From assembly GCF_013377885.1 (NCBI RefSeq), contig NZ_JABKAU010000007.1, positions 94,238 to 158,237 of the forward strand: a DNA stretch of 64,000 nt, in the 5' to 3' direction. A program made the position numbers and the translations under genes. A model generated the notes under the pieces. That model made no database searches, had not been told where the DNA came from, and was given only the letters and a program-made list of their open reading frames with translations. Each line of letters begins with the position of its first letter. Within the stretch, counting starts at the first letter, position 1. This DNA is from Hymenobacter lapidiphilus. Lineage in GTDB: Bacteria > Bacteroidota > Bacteroidia > Cytophagales > Hymenobacteraceae. Shown here one piece after another: positions 12,773 through 20,556 of this stretch.

Positions 12773-13513
12773 ATGCCCGAATCCCTCACTTTTATCGGCC
12801 TGCACTATTGGGCCGGCGCTGGCCACGAGTTCGACCAGGTGGCCGCGTTGCTCGCTCCCGAATACCGTTTGCTAGCCCCCGATCTGGGGGGCTTTGGTAG
12901 CGCTCCGGCCCCGCCTGATGGCTTTACGGTGGCGGCTTATGCCGATGCGGTGGCTGGCTTTATTGCGGCCGAATGCCCGAGCCGCTATGTGCTGGTGGGC
13001 CACAGCATGGGGGGCAAAATTGCGCTGGAACTGGCCGCCCGCCAACCGGCCGGCCTGGGCGGTGTGGTGCTATTGAGCCCCTCACCGCCCAGCCCCGAGC
13101 CCATGACCGACGAGGACCGGCAAACCAGTCTGCACGCCTGGGGCAACCCGCAAGAAGCCGAGAAAACTGCCCGCCACATTACGGTCAAGCCCCTGCCCGA
13201 AGCCACGCGCCGGCAAGTGGTGGCCGACAACTTGGCCAGCTCGCGCGCGGCCTGGGAGGCCTGGCTGCTGCACGGCAGCCGCGAGAACATCAGCGCCCGG
13301 ATGGCCCGGATTGAGGTGCCCTGCGCTTTGGTGGCCGGCGACCAGGACCCGGTGCTTTCACCCTCGGTGCATGGCCTCGAAACACTGCCGCTGCTGCCCG
13401 CCGGTACGCCCCTCGAAATAGTGGCTGGGGCCGGCCACCTGCTGCCCTATGAGGCACCCGAGGAAGTAGCCGCACTGCTACATCGTTTCGCCCAGGAATG
13501 GGGTAAGGAGTGA
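12773..13513 (+). CDS. Alpha/beta hydrolase
   Basis: The 246-residue protein is a compact alpha/beta hydrolase without a signal peptide. The nucleophile elbow is GHSMGG near residue 80. The acid is in the GDQDPV segment near 190 and the catalytic histidine in GAGHLLP near 225. ESLTFIGLHYWAG supplies the oxyanion-hole region after strand beta-3. It belongs to the MenH/esterase-like group; the substrate cannot be named. Its stop codon is embedded in a large hairpin (13512-13570). Confidence 0.88.
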   Translation: MPESLTFIGLHYWAGAGHEFDQVAALLAPEYRLLAPDLGGFGSAPAPPDGFTVAAYADAVAGFIAAECPSRYVLVGHSMGGKIALELAARQPAGLGGVVLLSPSPPSPEPMTDEDRQTSLHAWGNPQEAEKTARHITVKPLPEATRRQVVADNLASSRAAWEAWLLHGSRENISARMARIEVPCALVAGDQDPVLSPSVHGLETLPLLPAGTPLEIVAGAGHLLPYEAPEEVAALLHRFAQEWGKE

Positions 13514-13570
13514 TGCCTGGCGTAGTTGCCACGGACTCTCGCAGGCCTCGTGGCTACTACGCCAGGCATC
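13512..13570. terminator. Large hairpin overlapping hydrolase stop codon
   Basis: Arms of 22 bases (GATGCCTGGCGTAGTTGCCACG and its complement) pair with one mismatch around a 15-base loop. The last base pairs of the stop codon of the hydrolase lie in the left arm. No U-tract follows on the plus strand, so it may be a stabilising or bidirectional structure rather than a classical terminator. Confidence 0.6.
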
Positions 13571-13602
13571 AAAAATCAGCATACCAAACCCTTATTTCTC
13601 TC

Positions 13603-14421
13603 GTGCGCCGACCCAGTTTTCTTGCTCATCTGCTGGTATCGGCCAAGCGCCATTGGTCCAACTACCTGACCGAGGCTGCGGGGCTGTTTCTGTTCCTGTT
13701 TATGGCGAGCCTGATTGCAACGGCTGTTCATTACCCCGGCTCGTGGCTGGCCCGGCAGCTGGTGGGGCAACCGATAGTGGGGCGCGCCCTCATTGGGCTG
13801 GTAGCCGGCCTGACCGTGGTAGTGCTCGTGTACAGCCCCTGGGGCAAACGCTCGGGGGCCCACCTGAACCCGGCCGTAACGCTGGCATTCTGGCAGCTAG
13901 GCAAAATAAAAGCGGCCGACGCCTGCTGGTATGTGCTCGCCCAGGTGGCTGGGGCCCTGCTGGCCGGGCAGGTACTGCTGGCACTGCTGGGCCATTACTT
14001 CACGCATCCCGAGGTAAACTATGCCCTTACCTTGCCGGGGCCGCAGGGTGCAGCCGTAGCTTTCGGAGCCGAGTTTGGTATCACGTTCGGCATGGTGGCG
14101 GTGCTGCTGCTGGCCCTGCACACCAAGCGCCTCCAGAATCTGGCCGGCTGGCTGCTGGGGGCGCTGCTGGCCTTCTACATCATCGTCGAAACACCGTACT
14201 CAGGCATGAGCCTGAACCCGGCCCGCAGCCTGGGTTCGGCCGTGGCGGCCCAAAACTACACGGCCTTGTGGGTGTACTTTGCAGCTCCTCTGTTGGCGGT
14301 CTGGCTGGCAGCAGTGCTTTTCCAGCGGCTGTTCCGCGACTCGCCACTGTCAGGCTCCATCCTGGCCGGGCCTGCCACCATCCCCCTGAGTACTGAGCCG
14401 CCACAGCATCCGGTGGAATAG
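13603..14421 (+). CDS. Aquaporin / MIP family channel
   Basis: Six hydrophobic helices and two NPA boxes identify a major intrinsic protein: GAHLNPAVTLAFW (near 88) and GMSLNPARSLGSA (near 205). It would pass water or small neutral solutes across the inner membrane. From the GTG at 13603 the protein is 272 residues. A longer reading from ATG 13513 is open, but it would overlap the hydrolase stop and be translated through the hairpin at 13512-13570, and the extra residues do not look like the family. The true start remains uncertain. It is convergent with the patatin gene across a palindromic repeat. Confidence 0.88.
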   Translation: MRRPSFLAHLLVSAKRHWSNYLTEAAGLFLFLFMASLIATAVHYPGSWLARQLVGQPIVGRALIGLVAGLTVVVLVYSPWGKRSGAHLNPAVTLAFWQLGKIKAADACWYVLAQVAGALLAGQVLLALLGHYFTHPEVNYALTLPGPQGAAVAFGAEFGITFGMVAVLLLALHTKRLQNLAGWLLGALLAFYIIVETPYSGMSLNPARSLGSAVAAQNYTALWVYFAAPLLAVWLAAVLFQRLFRDSPLSGSILAGPATIPLSTEPPQHPVE

Positions 14422-14486
14422 CAATGGGTAGGTAATACGAAGAGAAGCAAGCCCTCATACCCTCATTCCGTGCTACGCACCAAGCA

Positions 14487-14545
14487 GAGAAGGCTTTCCG
14501 GGATGACGAACTGATAGTCGGTTCGTCATCCCGGAAGGCCTTCTC
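14487..14545. repeat. Palindromic repeat (GGGATGACGAAC type)
   Basis: Arms GAGAAGGCTTTCCGGGATGACGAAC and its complement match in 24 of 25 positions around a 9-base loop. It lies between the convergent aquaporin and patatin genes and may end both transcripts. It differs in sequence from families A-C. Confidence 0.85.
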
Positions 14546-14573
14546 CGCTGCGCATGTGGGTGCAGCGCGTTAC

Positions 14574-16922
14574 TTAATCCAGGGCCCGGTCGCGGAAGAG
14601 CAGGAAGCCAATGTGCGCGAATACGCCAAACTTCTGGCGCGGGTCGTCATAGTGAATGGCCTGGAGCGAGAGCGGCCCAACCGGCGACTGGTAAACAAAG
14701 CCGCTCATGAGTGTGAGATAGGGCCGCGAAACCGTATTGCCGCGCTCAGGCAGCAGTGGGTTGGTTTCCTGCCGCTCCCAGGGCCGCACGAGCGTGTGCA
14801 CGTACACCTCGGAGCGCCATTCGAGCTTGGTTAGCACTTCCTTGATGTAGCGCAGCCCCAAAGCCGCGAAGGCCGTGCCCCGGTAACGGTCCATGAACAG
14901 GGTGCGCGAGTCGGTGAGCGGCAGGAAGGCGGCCGAGGTCGTGAGTGAGGAGCGGTAGGTGGCAAACGGGCCCTGGGTGCTGGCCTGCACTTCGACCAGA
15001 TAGCCCCAGGCGTGCACCTTGCGGCCCAGGGTGTCTACCTTATTGAATTTGAAATACTGCTCGTTGAACAGGCTCGCCTTTAGCCACTGATGGTTTTTCC
15101 GGCGGCCAGCCAAGAGTTGACCATCCGGGTTCTCGGCCGTGCTGCCCGGCGCATAGAGTTCTTGGCCACCTACTCCGCGCACCCCAATCTTAACCCGCCG
15201 GCCGGATACCGCATACTGGCGCCGGTCGAGGGAGTTGCGTTCGAAGCTGAGGCCAACCGTGAAGCCCTGCAGCCGGTTCTGGTCGAGAGTGGCGTCGCTG
15301 TTGATGTTGTCGGTGTTGGCAAACTGGTCGCGGTTGGTAAACACGCCCCCGCTCAGCACATAACGGCTGCGGTAGTTGGGGCTGAAACCCACCTGCAGCA
15401 ACGTTTTCACGTCGCGCTGCTGAATCTGCGAGTTCTGGGCCGACGACTTCAGCAGCGGGCTGGTATCCTGGTAACTGAAGTTGTTGAACACGAATACCGG
15501 CTCGATGTAGAGCGGAATGTTGCCCGGGATGCTGACCCGGAACGAGGCCCGGGCTCCGTTGTAGAAGCGCCCGATAGTGGCATCGGCCTTGATGGTGTAG
15601 AGGTAGCGGTTGAGGTAGCGGTAGCCGACACCCAGGTGCAGGTTGCTCATCGAGCGGGTCGAGAGCACGCCCCCCAGGTCGGCCGTCAGGTTGGAGTTCT
15701 GGCGGGCATCTACCCCCAGCACGTAGCCGCCTTGCTTCTTGTCGTAGCGAATGCGCGGGTACACGTTGTTGAAAAAATCGTTGCTAACCAGCCGGTAGTA
15801 GCCTTCCTCCACGTCGCCGGGCGTATAGTAGTCGGAGCCCGAACGCTGGAAAAAGCGTCGCACAAACTCCTGCTGCTCCTGGGGCAAGCCCTGCACGGTT
15901 ATCTGCTTGAACTGCGTATCGGGGGCGCGCTGCTGGAAAGCCAGCCGGCGGGCCTGTAGCGCCAGCGTATCCTGGCGGCGCGCAATACGGCTCTTCAGCA
16001 GCTCCATTTGGCTGTCGGCGGCCTGGGCGCCCAGCTCCACCAGCCGCTTGGCCTGGTCGAAGTCGGCCGCCGTAATATCGTTCAGGTCAGGCTGGATGTA
16101 GATGCCGTTGGGGCCCACCGACATGGTATCGGCCACGTTGGAACCCAGAAACAACAGTGTGGAGGTCAGCAGTTCATCATCGCGCTCCTTGGGGTACTTC
16201 TTGAACGCCACGTCGCCTACATTCACCCCGATCATAATATCGGGCGCAAACTCCTTGCGCATTACTCCGGTCGGGAAGTTGTCCACCACGGCCCCGTCAA
16301 AAAGGTAGCGGCCATCTGCCTGGCGGATGGGCCGGAAGGCCAGCGGGAAGGCCATGGAATTGCGCACGGCATCGGAAAGTGAGCCACTGCGCTGGACTAC
16401 CTTCTCGCGGGTAAACACCTCCGTCGCCACGGCCCGGTAGGGTACCAGCAGGTTATCGAAGTTGTAATCGGCAATGGCACCGGCCGGGGCCAGCATAGTG
16501 GCCAGCACGTAGTTAAGCGTCACGTCATCTACCAGCCGCGGCGTTACCCGGATGTTGAAGCTCGTATCGATGGCCAGGCGCAGGTGCAGCGGGGCCGGCG
16601 TGGGGTCGGCATCGTAGTAGTTGTACACCTTGCCCTCCAGCGGCGCCCCCGATACCCAGGTCTGGAACTCGGGCCGCAGCACAATAGTCTCAATCTCATC
16701 GGGCGAGTAGCCGGCCGCGTACATCGCGCCCACAATGGCGCCCATGCTGGTGCCCACTATGTAATCGATGGGAATCTGGTTTTTCTCCAGTTGCCGCAGC
16801 ACGCCCACGTGTGCCAGGCCCTTAGCCCCGCCCCCGCTTAGTACCAGGCCCACTTTCTGGGCCTGCACGGCACCCGGGAGCAACAGCACCAGCAAGGCCA
16901 GCGCGCAATAAAATTTTCGCAT
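14574..16922 (-). CDS. Patatin-like phospholipase fused to outer-membrane barrel
   Basis: The 782-residue protein starts with a signal peptide (MRKFYCALALLVLLLPGAVQA). The patatin domain follows: SGGGAKGLAHVG oxyanion loop, GTSMG with the nucleophilic serine at 59, and DGAVVDNFP with the catalytic aspartate near 208. After about residue 330 comes a POTRA-like segment and then a long series of amphipathic strands of a BamA/surface-antigen barrel. This architecture matches PlpD-type type Vd autotransporters, which export the lipase domain. The start at 16922 is chosen for the signal peptide; an earlier in-frame ATG at 16949 would mask it. Confidence 0.92.
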   Translation of the reverse strand: MRKFYCALALLVLLLPGAVQAQKVGLVLSGGGAKGLAHVGVLRQLEKNQIPIDYIVGTSMGAIVGAMYAAGYSPDEIETIVLRPEFQTWVSGAPLEGKVYNYYDADPTPAPLHLRLAIDTSFNIRVTPRLVDDVTLNYVLATMLAPAGAIADYNFDNLLVPYRAVATEVFTREKVVQRSGSLSDAVRNSMAFPLAFRPIRQADGRYLFDGAVVDNFPTGVMRKEFAPDIMIGVNVGDVAFKKYPKERDDELLTSTLLFLGSNVADTMSVGPNGIYIQPDLNDITAADFDQAKRLVELGAQAADSQMELLKSRIARRQDTLALQARRLAFQQRAPDTQFKQITVQGLPQEQQEFVRRFFQRSGSDYYTPGDVEEGYYRLVSNDFFNNVYPRIRYDKKQGGYVLGVDARQNSNLTADLGGVLSTRSMSNLHLGVGYRYLNRYLYTIKADATIGRFYNGARASFRVSIPGNIPLYIEPVFVFNNFSYQDTSPLLKSSAQNSQIQQRDVKTLLQVGFSPNYRSRYVLSGGVFTNRDQFANTDNINSDATLDQNRLQGFTVGLSFERNSLDRRQYAVSGRRVKIGVRGVGGQELYAPGSTAENPDGQLLAGRRKNHQWLKASLFNEQYFKFNKVDTLGRKVHAWGYLVEVQASTQGPFATYRSSLTTSAAFLPLTDSRTLFMDRYRGTAFAALGLRYIKEVLTKLEWRSEVYVHTLVRPWERQETNPLLPERGNTVSRPYLTLMSGFVYQSPVGPLSLQAIHYDDPRQKFGVFAHIGFLLFRDRALD

Positions 16923-17115
16923 ATTTTTTTGGTAGAAATGCTCAGGCAAGTCCGCTTCCTACGCAGCACCGGGTCCGGAGTTATCCGACCGGTGCAATAT
17001 TGGCTATCAGCGGCTTCCGCCCCTCATTGGGCGCGCAAAGAACGGGGATTTAAGGCAGTAAGCCAGCATGCTGCCTAACCTATCGTTCCGGGGTATTGCG
17101 CGCAGCAGTACGGCT

Positions 17116-18084
17116 TCAATCTTCGTGGCCGGCGGCCGGGCGCACGGGCGTGTTTTCGAGCTGCTTGGCTTCAAGAGCTAGGCGCTGCTGCTCCTTTTCG
17201 GAGGGAGTGCGGGGCAGCTTATCGAGGTCGGGCTGGCCGGCATCTACCCAGGCCGTGTACCAGAAGGCCCCTACCAAGCGCAGGGCCAGCTTCATCTGGC
17301 GCTCTACCTGCCCGCTCAGGCGCTGGTGGTAGGCGCGGGCAAAATCGCGCGAGTAGGTACGTACCGTCACGTTGGCGCGCTGCTCGAAACCGTACTTGCG
17401 GTCTTCCGAAAACTCGCGGCTCAGCTCCCGCTCGAAGCGCAGCACCGAGTCGAGGGCGGCGCTGGAACGGACCACAGTAGTCCAGATAACGTCGGTGGGC
17501 CGCTCCAGGTAAGGCGCGGGGCCAGTGAAAAAGTCGTAGCCGCCGCTCAGTAGCTCGGGCAGGCGGCTCTCCCAGAACCCGTGGATGCCGCGCTGGCCCG
17601 TAAGTTGGCCATTGTAGTTGCGGGTGGTGTGCAGCGGCACGCAGGCATCGGCAATGTAATGGCCCAAATCGGCCGACAGGTGCAGAATCCGGTCGGTGTC
17701 GCGGGCCTGAAATGCGGCCGTCAGCTGGCCTTTCATGCGGGCCACCTGCCAGGGCACAATGCCGTTGCGCAGCAGCGTATCCTCGCTCAGCAGGGCCACC
17801 GCATCGGGGTACGAGCGGGGCAGCTTGTAGGCCGCCGAGTCGCCGTAGGCATCGAGGTCGAGGAAGTGGCGGGGTGCTTCGCCGGGTACCAGGGTGCGCC
17901 GCGAGTCGGGCCGGGTGGCGTTGGTGGTCAGGTAATCAATGTTGGCCTTGTAGAAGACGACCATTTCGGGCGGCAACGTATACACAGCCAGCCGGTTGAT
18001 GAGCCGGTGCGCGAAGAACCCCCAGGCCCGGGCCGGAGCCGGCAGCAACAGTAGCAGCAGCAAGAAGGGAGCTAAGCGACGCAT
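17116..18084 (-). CDS. Secreted zinc-dependent phospholipase C / S1-P1 nuclease-like protein
   Basis: The 322-residue product has a signal peptide (MRRLAPFLLLLLLLPAPARA) followed directly by WGFFAHRLINRLA. Zinc-dependent phospholipases C and P1 nucleases use this N-terminal tryptophan and nearby histidine as zinc ligands. The other ligands are visible in RHFLDLD, HLSADLGHYIADACVPLH and HGFWESRLPEL. It should act in the periplasm or outside, hydrolysing phospholipid head groups or nucleic acid phosphates. It lies 193 bases downstream of the patatin gene start, on the same strand, so a shared role in lipid turnover is possible but not shown. Confidence 0.87.
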   Translation of the reverse strand: MRRLAPFLLLLLLLPAPARAWGFFAHRLINRLAVYTLPPEMVVFYKANIDYLTTNATRPDSRRTLVPGEAPRHFLDLDAYGDSAAYKLPRSYPDAVALLSEDTLLRNGIVPWQVARMKGQLTAAFQARDTDRILHLSADLGHYIADACVPLHTTRNYNGQLTGQRGIHGFWESRLPELLSGGYDFFTGPAPYLERPTDVIWTTVVRSSAALDSVLRFERELSREFSEDRKYGFEQRANVTVRTYSRDFARAYHQRLSGQVERQMKLALRLVGAFWYTAWVDAGQPDLDKLPRTPSEKEQQRLALEAKQLENTPVRPAAGHED

Positions 18085-18119
18085 GGGGGAAGATATGTTT
18101 TCTTCCGGGCAAAAGAAAA

Positions 18120-18214
18120 CCGCCTGTCATCCTGAGCGCAGCGAAGGACCTTACCCCGCGACAATATTTGTCTGACGGAATAAGGTCCTTCGCTGCGCTC
18201 AGGATGACAGGCGG
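18120..18214. repeat. GTCATCCTGAGC palindromic repeat, family C copy
   Basis: Perfect 34-base arms (CCGCCTGTCATCCTGAGCGC ... and its complement) flank a 27-base loop. The same core occurs at 36480-36588, 49902-49987 and, with an ATTCTGAGC variant, 53400-53510. Confidence 0.92.
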
Positions 18215-18240
18215 CCCTGACTCTTAACTTAAAAAAAGCC

Positions 18241-18483
18241 TTAACTAATGCTCACACGCACCTTTTTGGTGTACTCGCGCAGGGCAGTTTTAAAGTCGGA
18301 TTGGTGGTCCTGGATATGATTGATGATGAAGATGGCGGCAAACACGTGGGTCAGCTGCTCGCCTTCATCCTCACCCTCCACCTCGAAAGCGGGCGTCTGC
18401 TCTTCGAGCAGGGCCTCTTCGGCGGCAAGCAGGCTTTCCAGGGTCTGAGTTTCCACCAGGTGGCGGATAACAGGCATTTTCAT
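18241..18483 (-). CDS. Small conserved protein downstream of thioredoxin
   Basis: The 80-residue protein (MKMPVIRHLVETQTLESLLAAEE) is acidic in the middle and basic at the end. It has no signal peptide or cysteine. It resembles the small Bacteroidota proteins encoded next to thioredoxins (I believe DUF6952), but this is from memory and not certain. The gene starts 12 bases after the thioredoxin stop, so the two form an operon. Function unknown; a role in the same redox or iron response is inferred only from the operon. Confidence 0.75.
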   Translation of the reverse strand: MKMPVIRHLVETQTLESLLAAEEALLEEQTPAFEVEGEDEGEQLTHVFAAIFIINHIQDHQSDFKTALREYTKKVRVSIS

Positions 18484-18495
18484 AGTGGCAGCAGG

Positions 18496-18813
18496 CTAGT
18501 TGAGGCGGGAAATGAGCGAGGCCACGGCCTCTTCCTTGCTGGCGGCCACGGTATCCACCAGTTCGCCGTTGCGGAAGACGGCAAAGAAAGGCAGGTTGGT
18601 AACGTTGGCCAGCTTGCGGGCCTCGGGGCTGCTCTCGGCGTTTACGTCCAGAAACTTCATATCCTCATTACCCTCGGCCTGGGCCAGGCGCTTGAACTTG
18701 GGCGAGAACAGGCGGCAGTTGCCGCACCAATCGGCGTAGTACTTCACCACTACTTTCTCATTTTCCTGGAGCAGTTGCTGAAAATCGGCGTCGGTGGCTT
18801 TAATAACGGACAT
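18496..18813 (-). CDS. Thioredoxin family protein with WCGNC active site
   Basis: At 105 residues this is a single thioredoxin domain. The active site is DWCGNCRLF (Cys30 and Cys33) where classical thioredoxins have CGPC; the cis-proline is in NLPFFAVF near 77. No signal peptide is present, so it acts in the cytoplasm as a thiol reductant or transfer protein. The start MSVIKATDADF at 18813 fits the fold; the in-frame codon at 18879 would extend into the operator. Upstream lie a TACCTTTG promoter element and a 23-base perfect palindrome resembling a Fur box. Confidence 0.92.
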   Translation of the reverse strand: MSVIKATDADFQQLLQENEKVVVKYYADWCGNCRLFSPKFKRLAQAEGNEDMKFLDVNAESSPEARKLANVTNLPFFAVFRNGELVDTVAASKEEAVASLISRLN

Positions 18814-18849
18814 TCTGAAAGTGGTTTGATGACAGGTGACGGTGTTGTG

Positions 18850-18872
18850 CAGATAAGAATGATTCTTATCTG
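18850..18872. promoter_or_regulatory. Fur-like palindromic operator of the thioredoxin operon
   Basis: A perfect 23-base palindrome has half-site CAGATAAGAAT on each side of a central G. The core GATAAGAAT-G-ATTCTTATC has the spacing and AATGATT centre of Fur-family boxes. It starts 37 bases before the thioredoxin ATG, directly downstream of the -7 element at 18877-18884, so a bound repressor would cover the transcription start. The regulator could be Fur, Zur or PerR. Confidence 0.6.
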
Positions 18873-18876
18873 CCAG

Positions 18877-18884
18877 CAAAGGTA
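18877..18884 (-). promoter_or_regulatory. -7 element of thioredoxin operon
   Basis: The minus strand reads TACCTTTG, matching TAnnTTTG, 64 bases before the start codon. No TTG is found at the ideal upstream distance, so this is a partial promoter match. Confidence 0.55.
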
Positions 18885-19045
18885 ACGGTAAAAAGGCCCC
18901 GAAAGGTTCTCGTAGTCCTATTTATATGCTACGGTAAAGGCCTGCGCTGCGAAAGTCGGTTTTGGACTGCAGGCCGTTGCTGTAGCGCCGGAACTATGGG
19001 CTGCTGGCCGCGTTTAGTTGCTGCCGGTTCGGCCCTACCATTTCT

Positions 19046-19645
19046 ATGCCTCAGAACATCCTCTTTTTTGGCGACTCGCTTACGGCCGGCTACCAGCTGC
19101 CGGCCAGCGCCGCCTTTCCTTCGCGCATTCAGGAGAAAATTGATGCCCGGCACCTGCCCTATAAGGCCCATAACTACGGCGTGAGCGGCGAAACCAGCGC
19201 CGGCGGCCGCCAGCGCCTGCCCACAGTACTATCCCGCTTTCCCGAGCTCGATGTGTTCGTGCTGGAACTGGGAGCCAATGATGGGCTGCGCGGTATTCCG
19301 GTGCGTGAAACCACCCAGAACCTGCAGTCTATGCTGGATGCGGTGCAGCACGCCCACCCCCAGGCTCGCCGGGTACTGGTAGGGCTGGAGTTTCCGTTTG
19401 ATCTGGGCCCGTTGGCCACGCTGGCCGGCGGCCGGTTCGGCCACTACGCCCAGGAGTTCAACGCCCTGTTCCGCCAGCTGGCCGATAAGAACGAAGTCGA
19501 TTTCGTGCCCTTCCTGCTGCACGGCGTTATCGGCCAGCGCCACCTCAACCTGCCCGACGGCGTGCACCCCAACGCCGAGGGCCAAAAGCTGCTGGCCGAC
19601 AACGTGTGGCAGGTGCTCCAAGGGATACTGGAGCCGCCGCAATAA
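19046..19645 (+). CDS. SGNH-family arylesterase / lysophospholipase (TesA-like)
   Basis: The 199-residue protein shows all four SGNH blocks: FGDSLTAGY with the nucleophilic serine near residue 9, the block II glycine near YGVSGETSAGG, GANDGLRG, and DGVHPNAEG with the Asp-His pair near 175. This matches TesA-type multifunctional esterases in length and order. Unlike E. coli TesA, no signal peptide precedes the first block, so it is probably cytoplasmic. An in-frame upstream signal was not found. Confidence 0.92.
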   Translation: MPQNILFFGDSLTAGYQLPASAAFPSRIQEKIDARHLPYKAHNYGVSGETSAGGRQRLPTVLSRFPELDVFVLELGANDGLRGIPVRETTQNLQSMLDAVQHAHPQARRVLVGLEFPFDLGPLATLAGGRFGHYAQEFNALFRQLADKNEVDFVPFLLHGVIGQRHLNLPDGVHPNAEGQKLLADNVWQVLQGILEPPQ

Positions 19646-19670
19646 AGGGGCTTCGGAACCATATTCCTGC

Positions 19671-19678
19671 TAGTTTTG
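19671..19678 (+). promoter_or_regulatory. -7 element before the lipoprotein gene
   Basis: TAGTTTTG matches TAnnTTTG and lies 29 bases before the ATG at 19708. No matching TTG is present at 19-21 bases upstream. Confidence 0.4.
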
Positions 19679-19707
19679 CTCCCTACTTATCTTCTTGTCT
19701 CTCTTCT

Positions 19708-20388
19708 ATGAACCGCCCGTTTTACCACCTCGGCGACTGGCGCCGCAACCTGTTTCTGCTCACGGCCGCAGCCAGCCTGGGCGTGCTGCCCGCCTGCTCC
19801 TCCAACGACAGCCGCCCGGAAGAAGCAGAATCCTCCTGGGACAATGCTGCCACGGACTCCTACAGCCAGGGCGTTATCACCGAAATGACAGAAACGGAGC
19901 CGGGCCAGTGGAAGATTACCGCCGAGCGGCCGGCCGGCAAGGAAGAAGTGGCGGCCATTCTGCGGCATGCTGATGGCCGGGTGGATACGCTGCAGGGCCA
20001 GGCCCTGCAGCAGCAGATGCAGAATTACACCCGCCAAAACCCCGAAAACCGGGTGGCGGGCCGGGGCATGATGGATGTGCTGATGTGGAGCGGCATTGGC
20101 TATATGGCCGGCCGCTGGATGACGCCCAACACCGGCGCCTACGCCTCATCGGGCATCATGCAGCGCAACAATGGCTGGCGGCAAACTATCGCCCAGGAGC
20201 GCACCAACGAAGGGCGGGGCTTTTTCGGGCGGGGTTTTACGGGTAACCGCAACGGCGGCAATTCGGGTATCAGCCCCAGCTCCAGCGTGCAGCGCAGCAC
20301 CCCACGCGGCACGTTCCGCAACTCAGCCCCCAGCGGCAGCCGGAGCGGCTTCGGCAGCCGGAGCAGCTCGCGGGGTTTCGGCGGCTAA
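19708..20388 (+). CDS. Lipoprotein, YgiB-like by context
   Basis: The 226-residue product has a lipoprotein signal ending in LGVLPACSS, so the mature N-terminus is a lipidated cysteine near residue 31. The C-terminal third is low in complexity and rich in Gly, Ser, Arg and Asn (GFGSRSSSRGFGG at the end). No catalytic motif is seen. The next gene on the same strand encodes a glutathionylspermidine-synthase-like ligase. In enterobacteria the DUF1190 lipoprotein YgiB has a similar Gly/Ser-rich tail and sits before the ligase YgiC. That parallel is the basis for the call; homology in sequence is weak. Confidence 0.7.
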   Translation: MNRPFYHLGDWRRNLFLLTAAASLGVLPACSSNDSRPEEAESSWDNAATDSYSQGVITEMTETEPGQWKITAERPAGKEEVAAILRHADGRVDTLQGQALQQQMQNYTRQNPENRVAGRGMMDVLMWSGIGYMAGRWMTPNTGAYASSGIMQRNNGWRQTIAQERTNEGRGFFGRGFTGNRNGGNSGISPSSSVQRSTPRGTFRNSAPSGSRSGFGSRSSSRGFGG

Positions 20389-20415
20389 GCGGCTGCGCAT
20401 CCATCAGGTTACACA

Positions 20416-20516
20416 GCACGACGTAGGGGCGGGACTTGTCCCCGCCCGCCGTTGCACGATACGCAGTACAACGGTTCTGGCGGCGGGCGGGGACAAGCCC
20501 CGCCCCTACATCGTGC
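20416..20516. repeat. Palindromic repeat family A, copy 2
   Basis: Ends GTAGGGGCGGG and CCCGCCCCTAC extend outward to GCACGA/TCGTGC. Inner CTTGTCCCCGCCCGCCGTTG pairs with CGGCGGGCGGGGACAAG. It lies between the lipoprotein and ligase genes and could uncouple their expression. Confidence 0.9.
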
Positions 20517-20556
20517 TGCGCAACCAGTACACCCTCTTATATTTAACTCGCTCTGT

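Noticed and set aside
13510..13602. Upstream starts for the aquaporin
   Set aside because: The extra residues would be translated through a strong hairpin and overlap the hydrolase stop; they do not resemble aquaporin N-termini.
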